Assembly (NCBI RefSeq): GCF_032878955.1
Contig: NZ_CP043839.1
Coordinates: 1,922,001-1,986,000 of the forward strand
Reading direction: 5' to 3'
Origin: Butyricimonas paravirosa
GTDB lineage: Bacteria > Bacteroidota > Bacteroidia > Bacteroidales > Marinifilaceae
DNA length: 64,000 nucleotides
Shown: piece after piece, positions 9,073 through 16,441 of the stretch
Numbering within the stretch: position 1 is the first letter of the stretch
Layout: each line of letters starts with the position of its first letter
Made by a program: the position numbers and the translations under genes
The notes under the pieces: generated by a model
What the model was told of the DNA's origin: nothing
Database searches by the model: none
What the model saw: only the letters and a program-made list of their open reading frames with translations

Positions 9073-9390
9073 TTAAAGGAAGAATGAGCGCAGGATGGTG
9101 GCGGCAACAATCAGGAAGATGCACGCGCCGAACCACGAGGCGGCTGTCTTGCTGGTGTCGGGGTCGCCCGATGAAAACTTGCCGTACACTTTTACGCCCC
9201 CGATAAGCCCGACGACTGCACCGATGGCGTATATCAGTTTAGTTCCGGGGTCGAAATAAGAACTCACCATAGAGGTGGCTTCGTTGATGCCCGCGATGCC
9301 GTTTCCCTGCGCGAAAGCGGAGGCGGTTGCGGCGATGACAAGTGCCGCGGAGAGGATTGCTTTTCTGTTTTTCAAGATGTTCTTGTTCAT
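9073..9390 (-). CDS. traE: Conjugal transfer protein TraE (DUF4134, VirB2-like pilin)
   Basis: 105 residues: signal peptide (about 1-28, ATASAFA/Q), a short polar stretch, then two hydrophobic helices (LIYAIGAVVGLIGGVKVYG and ASWFGACIFLIVAATILRSFF). This is the layout of VirB2/TrbC major pilins and of DUF4134. It heads the traE-traF-traG block. A copy of the RteR-complementary motif lies about 70 nt upstream (9461-9477), and a possible 42-codon ORF lies between it and traD. Confidence 0.9.
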   Translation of the reverse strand: MNKNILKNRKAILSAALVIAATASAFAQGNGIAGINEATSMVSSYFDPGTKLIYAIGAVVGLIGGVKVYGKFSSGDPDTSKTAASWFGACIFLIVAATILRSFFL

Positions 9391-9460
9391 AAACTGTTCT
9401 TGTTTTTTGCCGTCAAAAGGGTGGATGGTCCTTTGTCGGGCGGTTGATACTTTGTTTCTT

Positions 9461-9477
9461 TACTTTGGTTTTAGTGG
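9461..9477 (-). promoter_or_regulatory. RteR-complementary leader motif between traD and traE
   Basis: Sense reading CCACTAAAACCAAAGTA, one substitution from the shared motif. It lies about 70 nt before the traE ATG rather than next to it. Confidence 0.5.
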
Positions 9478-9599
9478 ATGCCCGTTTGTTTCCACGGACG
9501 TGGGCGTGTCCGTTGCGGATGGGGATGCGCCTTGCGTTTCCTCGCCGCGTGGGTTGATGTCATTCTTTCATGTTCATTTCTTTTATTGTTGTCATACAT
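9471..9599 (-). CDS. Possible 42-residue basic peptide between traD and traE
   Basis: An ATG overlapping the traD stop region (9599) opens a frame of 42 codons ending in TAA at 9471-9473, inside the leader motif. The product is strongly basic and rich in His, Arg and Pro (HAARKRKAHPHPQRTRPRP). I recognise no family. The start/stop overlap with traD resembles translational coupling, but the composition could equally be a chance reading of GC-rich spacer. It would need conservation across CTnDOT relatives to be accepted. Confidence 0.25.
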   Translation of the reverse strand: MYDNNKRNEHERMTSTHAARKRKAHPHPQRTRPRPWKQTGIH

Positions 9600-10320
9600 A
9601 GTTGCGAATGTCGAACTCCTCGATGTTGTCCGGCACGACGAACTCCTTTTCAGATTTCTTCAGCCGAATCTCGATAAGCCCCTTGATGCGGATGCCTATC
9701 TCCGAAGAGCCTTCCATCATTTTCTCGTACAACTCCGTGCCCTCCATGTCGGTGAACACCTTAGCCGCCTTTTCACGTTCCGCCTGTGTCGCGTCCGGGT
9801 TTTTGGCGGTCTTGCAGGCGTCGTCAATCTCGTCAAAGCTGCTGCCCGAAGCCCGTGGCGTGTCCGAGGCGTCCTCTTCCGGTTCGTCGTCCCCGTATCC
9901 CAGTTCCTCCGGCGGTATGCTCGTGAAGGTCTCATCGAGTTTTTCCTCCGGGACTTGTGCCGGGCGGGATGCGTTTCCCGTTTTTCCGTCGTCAAAAGTA
10001 GCCTCTTCCTCCGACAGCTCAATGCCTTTTTCAATAGTGGCGGCTTCTTGCGTCGGTATGGCAGCGGTTGTCCGGGTGGATGCCATCCTGAAACGGCTCT
10101 TGCCGATGATGTCCGCCTTTTCCGCAGGGACTTCCTCGTGTGCCGCTATGCGTTTAGCCTCATTCCCGTCCAGTGACCGCCATAATCCGACAATGCCCTT
10201 GAAGAAGCGGACAATCCGCGTGTCCATGATGCGCTCGTAAAGGAGCAGGAACAGGAACCAGAGGTTGCAGCCGACCGATACCGCCAGCAGAATGTCTGTC
10301 ATGCTGATTGTGTAATTCAT
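9592..10320 (-). CDS. traD: Conjugal transfer protein TraD
   Basis: 242 residues from the ATG at 10320 (MNYTISMTDILLAVSVGCNLWF); the frame stays open further upstream, but this start sits beside the membrane helix. One transmembrane segment (about 8-27) is followed by a long acidic, low-complexity region (EELGYGDDEPEEDASDTPRA) and a C-terminal helical part ending EFDIRNYV. Position between traC and traE fits TraD of CTnDOT. It is not the VirD4/TraD coupling protein of F; that role belongs to MobC here. Confidence 0.75.
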   Translation of the reverse strand: MNYTISMTDILLAVSVGCNLWFLFLLLYERIMDTRIVRFFKGIVGLWRSLDGNEAKRIAAHEEVPAEKADIIGKSRFRMASTRTTAAIPTQEAATIEKGIELSEEEATFDDGKTGNASRPAQVPEEKLDETFTSIPPEELGYGDDEPEEDASDTPRASGSSFDEIDDACKTAKNPDATQAEREKAAKVFTDMEGTELYEKMMEGSSEIGIRIKGLIEIRLKKSEKEFVVPDNIEEFDIRNYV

Positions 10321-10336
10321 ATCCTTCCGTTTTTGG

Positions 10337-10690
10337 TTAGAATACTGAATTGTAATTTCGGGCATAAAGGCTCTTTATCGCATCTTCGCACTGGTTGAAG
10401 TGGTGCGTCAGCACATGGTCGATGTAAGCGGACAGCGTAAGCCGGTCATGCCCGATTACACGGGTGATACGCATGATACGCTCGTGGTACTCCGGGCGCA
10501 CATACGCCATCTTCCCCTCACGTGCCTTTACTTCCGGGTCGCGGATGAACAGGCGTTCATAGTCCTTCTCACTGCATTTGCCGCTTACCGGGACAGGCGA
10601 CAGTATTTCCACACTCGCCTGCACTTGGGTAAACATACCTCCGCAGTCTTGCTGTGGTCTTTTTTCATTCGGTGTCATTTCTTTTTCCAT
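10337..10690 (-). CDS. traC: TraC, DUF3408 protein
   Basis: 117 residues from the ATG at 10690. The N-terminus is disordered; the C-terminal part (KMAYVRPEYHERIMRITRVIGHDRLTLSAYIDHVLTHHFNQ) is the DUF3408 fold, a ribbon-helix-helix-like DNA-binding unit seen in ParB/MobA-type helpers. It is a paralogue of the adjacent TraB, with which it shares the 'ISRDVHGKILRIV...VGGYVDTVLRQHL' pattern. Its start overlaps the traB stop, so the two are coupled. A DNA-binding partner for the ParA-like TraA is a plausible role (inference). Confidence 0.8.
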   Translation of the reverse strand: MEKEMTPNEKRPQQDCGGMFTQVQASVEILSPVPVSGKCSEKDYERLFIRDPEVKAREGKMAYVRPEYHERIMRITRVIGHDRLTLSAYIDHVLTHHFNQCEDAIKSLYARNYNSVF

Positions 10691-10692
10691 TT

Positions 10693-11133
10693 TCAAATCA
10701 GATCTTCACGTTGTTTCTTGTACAGTTCGTTGATTCTCTCCTTGTGCTGTTCCAGATGCTGGCGCAGCACGGTATCCACATATCCGCCTACTGAGATTTC
10801 CCCTCCGGCGATGTCGTTCACGATTCTGAGGATCTTGCCGTGGACGTCACGGCTGATATAGACACATTGGCGGGTCTTTATCTCGTTGCGGCGCAGGAAT
10901 AGCTCGTTGTAGTCCTCGTCCTGCCTTTTCCGGCGTCCACTTTCCCTCTGCGCTTTTTCCCGTGTTACGGGTTGCACAGGAGATGGTTCCGGTGCGGCGG
11001 TGTCCTCTTCGGTCGGTGCAGCTGCGGGTACTTCCTGTGCGGGGCGCAGTGTCCCGTCCTGTGTGCGCCGCCCGATGGAGGCTAACAGCAGTTCCTCGTC
11101 GATGCCTTCCGTGTTCACTTTCCTGCTGCCCAT
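10693..11133 (-). CDS. traB: TraB, DUF3408 protein
   Basis: 146 residues from ATG 11133; a GTG at 11139 overlapping the traA stop is an alternative start. A proline/glutamate-rich linker (PAAAPTEEDTAAPEPSPVQP) separates a short N-terminus from the C-terminal DUF3408 domain (CVYISRDVHGKILRIVNDIAGGEISVGGYVDTVLRQHLEQHKERI). Placed between the ParA-like TraA and TraC, it probably acts as a DNA-binding accessory of that ATPase. Confidence 0.8.
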   Translation of the reverse strand: MGSRKVNTEGIDEELLLASIGRRTQDGTLRPAQEVPAAAPTEEDTAAPEPSPVQPVTREKAQRESGRRKRQDEDYNELFLRRNEIKTRQCVYISRDVHGKILRIVNDIAGGEISVGGYVDTVLRQHLEQHKERINELYKKQREDLI

Positions 11134-11135
11134 GC

Positions 11136-11897
11136 TCACTGCGGTCTGATGATGTCGCTTATCTCTTCGGAAAACTCCCGGATGCCACTCCCTTTCAGCA
11201 GTGCCGTGTCCATCGGGAAGATGGTGGAGCGGAAAACGCTCTTGCGCTCTTCCGAAAGGTCACGGCGGAACTTCTTGCTGTCGGGCAAGCGGGTGGAAAG
11301 TACCGGAAAGCCCATTTCGGCTATCACTTCCTCGTAGATGCCGTACAAGTCGTTCCTCTCCCTGCCGTCCACCATCGTCCAGAACAGATGCAGCCCCTTT
11401 GTTTTCGCCTGTCCGGTAGTCATCAGCCTGTCGCGGAACATCGTGACGAATTTCAGGGTACTCTCCACGACAAAGCGGTCGGCACTCAGCGGAGTGAAAA
11501 TGTAGTCCATCTGCGAGAGCGTCTTTATCACGCCGTTGCTTCGGAGTGTGCCGGGCATGTCGAAGAACACCACGTCGGGTTTCACGTCCTCAGTGGCAAT
11601 CATCCTCTCGGCATCGTCGAGGGCGTTCACCGCATTGCTTTTGACGATGGTGTAGGCGTTCTTTTTGATCCGGCGGAAATGGTCGCAAGCGAGAGCCTTG
11701 AAGTAGGTGCTGCTGTCGATAAGCCCCATTTCGTGTTCGCGCAGCCCGTGGATGCTGTGCTGCGGGTCGTCGCAGTCCACGACGGCGACATTGTAGCCTT
11801 TCACGTTGTGCAGGTAGCTGGCGGCAAGTGCCGTGACAGTGGATTTGCCGATGCCACCTTTCTGTGTTGCGAATGCAACGAAGATTTCCTTACTCAT
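11136..11897 (-). CDS. traA: TraA, ParA-family ATPase
   Basis: 253 residues from the ATG at 11897 (MSKEIFVAFATQKGGIGKST). The open frame continues about 108 codons upstream, but the ParA fold begins at this Met. The deviant Walker A motif QKGGIGKST and the switch/Walker B region DVVFFDMPGTLRSNG are typical of MinD/ParA ATPases. It is the first gene of the tra operon in CTnDOT-type ICEs. Partitioning or relaxosome positioning is the expected role (family knowledge). TraB and TraC, next door, are the likely DNA-binding partners. Confidence 0.9.
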   Translation of the reverse strand: MSKEIFVAFATQKGGIGKSTVTALAASYLHNVKGYNVAVVDCDDPQHSIHGLREHEMGLIDSSTYFKALACDHFRRIKKNAYTIVKSNAVNALDDAERMIATEDVKPDVVFFDMPGTLRSNGVIKTLSQMDYIFTPLSADRFVVESTLKFVTMFRDRLMTTGQAKTKGLHLFWTMVDGRERNDLYGIYEEVIAEMGFPVLSTRLPDSKKFRRDLSEERKSVFRSTIFPMDTALLKGSGIREFSEEISDIIRPQ

Positions 11898-12334
11898 AGT
11901 TCCATTTATTTTAATTGTTGATGATTTGTTTTTCTGTTTCCATACGGATTTGGCTGTCGCACCATCCGCTTCCGTGACTACACACGCAGGCGGGTCGTCG
12001 CGTATCCGGTTCTGTGGTGAAGCGGTGCGTCGGACAAATGGTGATTGACGACATTGCGTCATGAAGTCATTGAATCCATACGTCACCGAATTGTCGGAGA
12101 ACCGGGTTTCCGACGGTTCGGGTATCCGTTTCGGCAAGTATCCGAAGAAGCGGATTTCCGGGTATTTGAATGTTCCGTTTATCATATCTTCAAATCGTTC
12201 GTTTCTTGAATCATGCTGCAAATAAACAAGTATATTTTGGAACCTGTATCACTTCTCCGGCAAGTGGCGGCACGTTGCGCCGGTTGGCAGTCATTGACCG
12301 GGTCAAGCATCTGTCCGATACCGCTTTAAGGGCG

Positions 12335-12342
12335 TAACTTTG
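12335..12342 (+). promoter_or_regulatory. Candidate -7 box of the mobABC promoter
   Basis: TAACTTTG fits the Bacteroidetes TAnnTTTG -7 element and sits between the arms of a CTGTCCG/CGGACAG inverted repeat. No good TTTG -33 is present at the usual spacing, so an activator may be needed. The implied 5' leader to mobA is about 255 nt and covers the oriT palindromes. Confidence 0.4.
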
Positions 12343-12587
12343 CACCCGGACAGCAGGGTTCGCCGATGACGCGCGGCCCGGAGTCCTGAAAGGTATTTTC
12401 CCAATCCGTCCCCTGACGGATTTTTATGTTCACCTGAACATAGCAAGATGTCTTTTCAGCCGCTCAAAATATTTTGAGCAGCCACGAAAAGCACTTGCCC
12501 TTGCAGGGGGCGGGCTTTCCCTCCGAAGTCGGGAAGCCTTTCAGAACTGCGGTGCTGTAATCCGAAGCGGCGGCTTATGCCGTCAAT

Positions 12588-12604
12588 CCGCTAAATCCAA
12601 AGTA
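12588..12604 (+). promoter_or_regulatory. RteR-complementary leader motif upstream of mobA
   Basis: CCGCTAAATCCAAAGTA ends 2 nt before the mobA ATG. The only change from the shared motif is A to G, which can still pair with U in RNA. Confidence 0.6.
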
Positions 12605-12606
12605 AT

Positions 12607-13035
12607 ATGAAAGAGAAAAGGAAAAGCAAATCAGGGAGAAATCCCAAACTTGATCCGGCGGTGTACCGGTACACCGTCCGTTTCAACGAGGAGGAACACA
12701 ACCGTTTCCTCGCCATGTTCGGAAAATCGGGTGTCTATGCACGGTCTGTTTTCCTCAAAGCGCACTTCTTCGGGCAACCGTTCAAGGTGCTGAAGGTGGA
12801 CAAGACGTTGGTGGACTATTACACCAAACTGTCGGATTTTCATGCACAATTCCGTGCCGTGGGTACGAATTACAACCAAGTCGTGAAGGAACTGAGGCTG
12901 CATTTTTCAGAGAAAAAGGCGATGGCGTTGCTCTACAAATTAGAGCAACACACCGTCGAACTCGTGAAACTGAGCCGCCGGATTGTGGAACTTTCAAGGG
13001 AAATGGAGGCAAAATGGTCGCAAAAATCAGTGTAG
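12607..13035 (+). CDS. mobA: MobA mobilization accessory protein
   Basis: 142 residues: basic N-terminus (KEKRKSKSGRNPKLDPAVYRYTVRFNEEEHNRFLAMF), then a region with AVGTNYNQVVKELRLHF and a helical tail. This is the pattern of MobC/MobA-type ribbon-helix-helix nicking accessories (PF05713-like), which help the relaxase bind oriT. The last 22 nt overlap the relaxase gene, so translation is coupled. The naming follows the Bacteroides mobABC convention. Confidence 0.85.
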   Translation: MKEKRKSKSGRNPKLDPAVYRYTVRFNEEEHNRFLAMFGKSGVYARSVFLKAHFFGQPFKVLKVDKTLVDYYTKLSDFHAQFRAVGTNYNQVVKELRLHFSEKKAMALLYKLEQHTVELVKLSRRIVELSREMEAKWSQKSV

Positions 13036-14261
13036 GAAGTTCGTTGTACGGCGCGATTGCCTACAACGGGGAGAAGATTAACGAGGCGCAGGGGCGGCTT
13101 CTCACCACCAACCGCATCTACAATGACGGTTCGGGAACGGTGGACATAGGCAAGGCGATGGAGGGTTTTCTCACCTTCCTGCCACCGCAGATGAAGATCG
13201 AGAAGCCGGTGGTGCATATCTCTCTCAACCCGCACCCGGAGGATGTGCTGACCGATATTGAGTTGCAGAATATCGCCCGCGAGTATCTGGAAAAACTCGG
13301 TTTCGGAAACCAGCCTTATCTTGTATTCAAGCACGAGGACATCGACCGCCACCACCTGCACATCGTGACGGTCAACGTGGACGAGAACGGGAAAAGGCTC
13401 AACCGGGATTTTCTCTACCGCCGCAGCGACCGTATCCGCAGGGAACTGGAACAGAAGTACGGATTGCATCCGGCAGAACGTAAAAATCAGAGATTGGATA
13501 ATCCGTTGCGCAAGGTGGCCGCATCGGCAGGTGATGTGAAGAAGCAGGTAGGCAACACCGTGAAGGCTCTGAATGGGCAGTACCGTTTCCAGACGATGGG
13601 CGAATACCGTGCGCTCCTTTCCTTATATAATATGACGGTGGAGGAAGCGAGGGGCAACGTGCGCGGACGGGAGTATCACGGGCTGGTCTATTCCGTCACG
13701 GACGACAAGGGTAACAAGGTGGGCAACCCGTTCAAATCCTCGCTTTTCGGGAAGTCCGCAGGCTATGAAGCCGTACAGAAGAAGTTTGTCCGTTCCAAAT
13801 CGGAAATCAAGGATAGGAAACTGGCAGACATGACGAAACGCACCGTCCTTTCCGTGCTGCAAGGCACTTATGACAAGGACAAATTTGTATCCCAACTCAA
13901 AGAGAAGGGCATCGACACCGTACTGCGCTACACAGAGGAAGGGCGCATCTATGGGGCTACCTTCATCGACCACCGCACGGGATGCGTGCTGAACGGTTCG
14001 CGCATGGGTAAGGAGCTTTCGGCGAATGCCTTGCAGGAACACTTCACCCTGCCATACGCCGGACAACCGCCGATACCGCTATCCATCCCTGTGGATGCTG
14101 CGGACAAGGCACACGGGCAGACCGCCTACGACAGTGAAGATATATCGGGCGGTATGGGCTTGCTCACTCCCGAAGGTCCGGCGGTAGATGCCGAGGAAGA
14201 GGCTTTCATCCGGGCGATGAAGCGCAAAAAGAAGAAAAAACGCAAGGGCTTGGGTATGTAA
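13014..14261 (+). CDS. mobB: MobB relaxase
   Basis: 415 residues. N-terminal relaxase domain (PF03432-type): the metal-binding motif HEDIDRHHLHIVTVNVDENGKR lies at about residues 106-127, preceded by KPVVHISLNPHPEDVLTD. These fit the MOB_P-like relaxases of Bacteroides elements. It nicks oriT and pilots the strand. The C-terminus is lysine-rich (MKRKKKKKRKGLGM). It lies between the accessory mobA and the coupling protein mobC. Confidence 0.93.
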   Translation: MVAKISVGSSLYGAIAYNGEKINEAQGRLLTTNRIYNDGSGTVDIGKAMEGFLTFLPPQMKIEKPVVHISLNPHPEDVLTDIELQNIAREYLEKLGFGNQPYLVFKHEDIDRHHLHIVTVNVDENGKRLNRDFLYRRSDRIRRELEQKYGLHPAERKNQRLDNPLRKVAASAGDVKKQVGNTVKALNGQYRFQTMGEYRALLSLYNMTVEEARGNVRGREYHGLVYSVTDDKGNKVGNPFKSSLFGKSAGYEAVQKKFVRSKSEIKDRKLADMTKRTVLSVLQGTYDKDKFVSQLKEKGIDTVLRYTEEGRIYGATFIDHRTGCVLNGSRMGKELSANALQEHFTLPYAGQPPIPLSIPVDAADKAHGQTAYDSEDISGGMGLLTPEGPAVDAEEEAFIRAMKRKKKKKRKGLGM

Positions 14262-14291
14262 TCAGAGTATCAACAATTAAAAAATCAATGT

Positions 14292-16310
14292 ATGTCACAA
14301 CAAGAAGACGATTTGAGGGCATTGGCGAAAATCATGGATTTTCTGCGTGCCGTGAGTATCATTTTAGTGGTCATGAACGTGTACTGGTTCTGCTACGAAG
14401 CCATCCGGCTGTGGGGCGTGAACATCGGCGTGGTGGACAAAATCCTTCTGAACTTCGACCGCACGGCGGGGCTGTTCCATTCCATTCTCTACACGAAGCT
14501 GTTTTCCGTCCTTTTGCTTGCCTTGTCCTGTCTGGGTACGAAGGGTGTCAAGGGTGAGAAAATCACTTGGGGGAGAATCTGGACAGCATTTGCCGTCGGG
14601 TTCGTGCTGTTTTTCCTGAACTGGTGGTTGCTGCCCCTGCCGCTGCCGCTTGAAGCGGTGACGGGACTGTATGTCCTTACCATTGGAACGGGCTATGTCT
14701 GCCTGTTGATGGGTGGTCTGTGGATGAGCCGCCTGTTGAAACACAATTTGATGGAGGATGTTTTCAACAACGAGAACGAGAGTTTCATGCAGGAAACGAG
14801 GCTTATCGAAAGCGAGTATTCGGTCAATCTGCCGACACGTTTCTATTACAGGAAACGCTGGAACAACGGTTGGATCAATGTAGTTAATCCCTTCCGTGCG
14901 TCCATCGTGTTGGGTACGCCGGGCAGCGGCAAGTCCTATGCCGTGGTAAACAATTTTATCAAGCAACAGATTGAAAAGGGCTTTAGTCAATACATCTACG
15001 ATTTCAAGTATCCCGACCTATCTACTATTGCCTACAACCATTTGCTGAACCACCCGGACGGCTACAAGGTAAAGCCGAAGTTCTATGTGATCAACTTCGA
15101 CGACCCGCGACGCTCTCATCGGTGCAATCCCATTCACCCGGATTTTATGGAAGATATTACGGATGCCTATGAGAGTGCCTACACAATAATGCTCAACCTC
15201 AATAAAACGTGGGTGCAAAAGCAGGGCGACTTCTTCGTGGAGTCACCTATCATTCTGTTTGCCAGTATTATCTGGTATCTCAAAATCTATCAGAACGGGA
15301 AGTTTTGCACGTTTCCCCATGCTATCGAGTTTCTGAACCGCCGTTACGAGGATATATTTCCGATACTGACCTCTTATCCGGAGCTGGAGAACTACCTTTC
15401 GCCGTTCATGGATGCGTGGCTTGGAGGGGCTGCGGAGCAGCTCATGGGTCAGATAGCGTCGGCAAAAATCCCGCTTTCGAGGATGATTTCACCGCAGCTC
15501 TACTGGGTGATGTCAGACAGCGAGTTTACGCTGGACATCAACAATCCCGAAGAGCCGAAAATCCTCTGCGTGGGTAACAATCCCGACCGTCAGAATATCT
15601 ACGGTGCGGCACTCGGTCTGTATAATTCCCGTATCGTGAAGCTCATCAACAAGAAGGGGATGCTGAAGTCATCGGTCATCATCGACGAGTTGCCCACAAT
15701 ATACTTCAAAGGGTTGGACAATCTTATAGCTACCGCCCGAAGCAACAAGGTTGCCGTGTGTCTGGGCTTTCAGGATTTCAGCCAGTTAGTGCGTGACTAC
15801 GGGGACAAAGAGGCGAAAGTGGTGATGAACACTGTCGGCAATATTTTCTCCGGTCAGGTGGTGGGGGAAACAGCCAAGACGCTCTCCGAGCGGTTCGGTA
15901 AGGTGTTGCAGAAACGGCAGTCCATCTCCATCAACCGGCAGGATGTTTCCACCTCCATCAACACGCAGATGGACGCGCTCATTCCACCGAGTAAGATTTC
16001 CGGGCTTACGCAGGGAATGTTTGTCGGTTCTGTATCCGACAACTTCAACGAGCGTATCGAGCAGAAGATTTTTCATTGCGAGATTGTGGTGGATGCCGAA
16101 AAGGTGAAACGGGAAGAAAGTGCCTACAAGAAAATTCCCGTCATTACAAACTTCACGGACGAGGACGGCAACGACCGCATGAAGGAAACGGTGCAGGCGA
16201 ACTACCGGCGCATCAAGGAAGAGGTGAAGCAGATTGTGCAGGAGGAACTGGAGCGTATCAAAAACGATCCGGTGCTGTGTAAACTGCTACCAGATAATGA
16301 GACTGTCTAA
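14292..16310 (+). CDS. mobC: MobC, VirD4/TraG-type coupling protein
   Basis: 672 residues. Four N-terminal transmembrane helices within residues about 15-155 (for example SIILVVMNVYWFCYEAIRLW and FAVGFVLFFLNWWLLPLPLP) form the YWFCY domain found in Bacteroidetes coupling proteins. Walker A is LGTPGSGKSYAV (about 207), and Walker B is SSVIIDELPTIYFKG (about 460). It connects the relaxosome to the TraG-based secretion channel. The stop codon lies inside a 13-bp inverted-repeat arm (16305-16317), so its last codons may have been altered by an insertion. Confidence 0.93.
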   Translation: MSQQEDDLRALAKIMDFLRAVSIILVVMNVYWFCYEAIRLWGVNIGVVDKILLNFDRTAGLFHSILYTKLFSVLLLALSCLGTKGVKGEKITWGRIWTAFAVGFVLFFLNWWLLPLPLPLEAVTGLYVLTIGTGYVCLLMGGLWMSRLLKHNLMEDVFNNENESFMQETRLIESEYSVNLPTRFYYRKRWNNGWINVVNPFRASIVLGTPGSGKSYAVVNNFIKQQIEKGFSQYIYDFKYPDLSTIAYNHLLNHPDGYKVKPKFYVINFDDPRRSHRCNPIHPDFMEDITDAYESAYTIMLNLNKTWVQKQGDFFVESPIILFASIIWYLKIYQNGKFCTFPHAIEFLNRRYEDIFPILTSYPELENYLSPFMDAWLGGAAEQLMGQIASAKIPLSRMISPQLYWVMSDSEFTLDINNPEEPKILCVGNNPDRQNIYGAALGLYNSRIVKLINKKGMLKSSVIIDELPTIYFKGLDNLIATARSNKVAVCLGFQDFSQLVRDYGDKEAKVVMNTVGNIFSGQVVGETAKTLSERFGKVLQKRQSISINRQDVSTSINTQMDALIPPSKISGLTQGMFVGSVSDNFNERIEQKIFHCEIVVDAEKVKREESAYKKIPVITNFTDEDGNDRMKETVQANYRRIKEEVKQIVQEELERIKNDPVLCKLLPDNETV

Positions 16311-16435
16311 CAAGTCCCCAAAATTGAAAATTATCCCTATCGAAGTTTGAAGTGACCCCCAAAAGTTGGATACAATTTTTTTGGGGGGCACTTCAGTTCT
16401 GACGGGTAAAATCGTAAAATTCGGACTTGTTAGAC
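16305..16435. mobile_element. 131-bp nested inverted-repeat element / IS-end remnant
   Basis: GTCTAACAAGTCC (16305-16317) and its perfect complement GGACTTGTTAGAC (16423-16435) enclose an inner inverted repeat, GAAGTGACCCCCAAAA (16349-16364) against TTTTGGGGGGCACTTC (16379-16394), with one mismatch. The inner sequence recalls the termini of Bacteroidetes IS3-family elements. It lies between the convergent mobC and KAP genes, so in RNA it could also act as a hairpin terminator. Confidence 0.5.
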
Positions 16436-16441
16436 AAATAC

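Larger units (their letters stand above)
12222..12606. other. oriT: Candidate oriT / mob-tra intergenic region
   Basis: This 385-bp stretch before mobA has a dense set of inverted repeats: TTGACC/GGTCAA with a 1-nt spacer (12294-12306), CTGTCCG/CGGACAG (12311-12317, 12347-12353), ATGTTCA/TGAACAT (12426-12441) and an 18-bp perfect palindrome GCTCAAAATATTTTGAGC (12462-12479). A G-run and C-run stretch follows (12495-12535). Position upstream of the relaxase accessory and relaxase genes, plus this architecture, supports oriT. The nick site is not identified. Confidence 0.6.

Noticed and set aside
11898..12221. In-frame N-terminal extension of traA by about 108 codons
   Set aside because: The ParA fold starts at the Met at 11897. 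The upstream text has no recognisable domain and lies in the intergenic region between the tra and mob operons.
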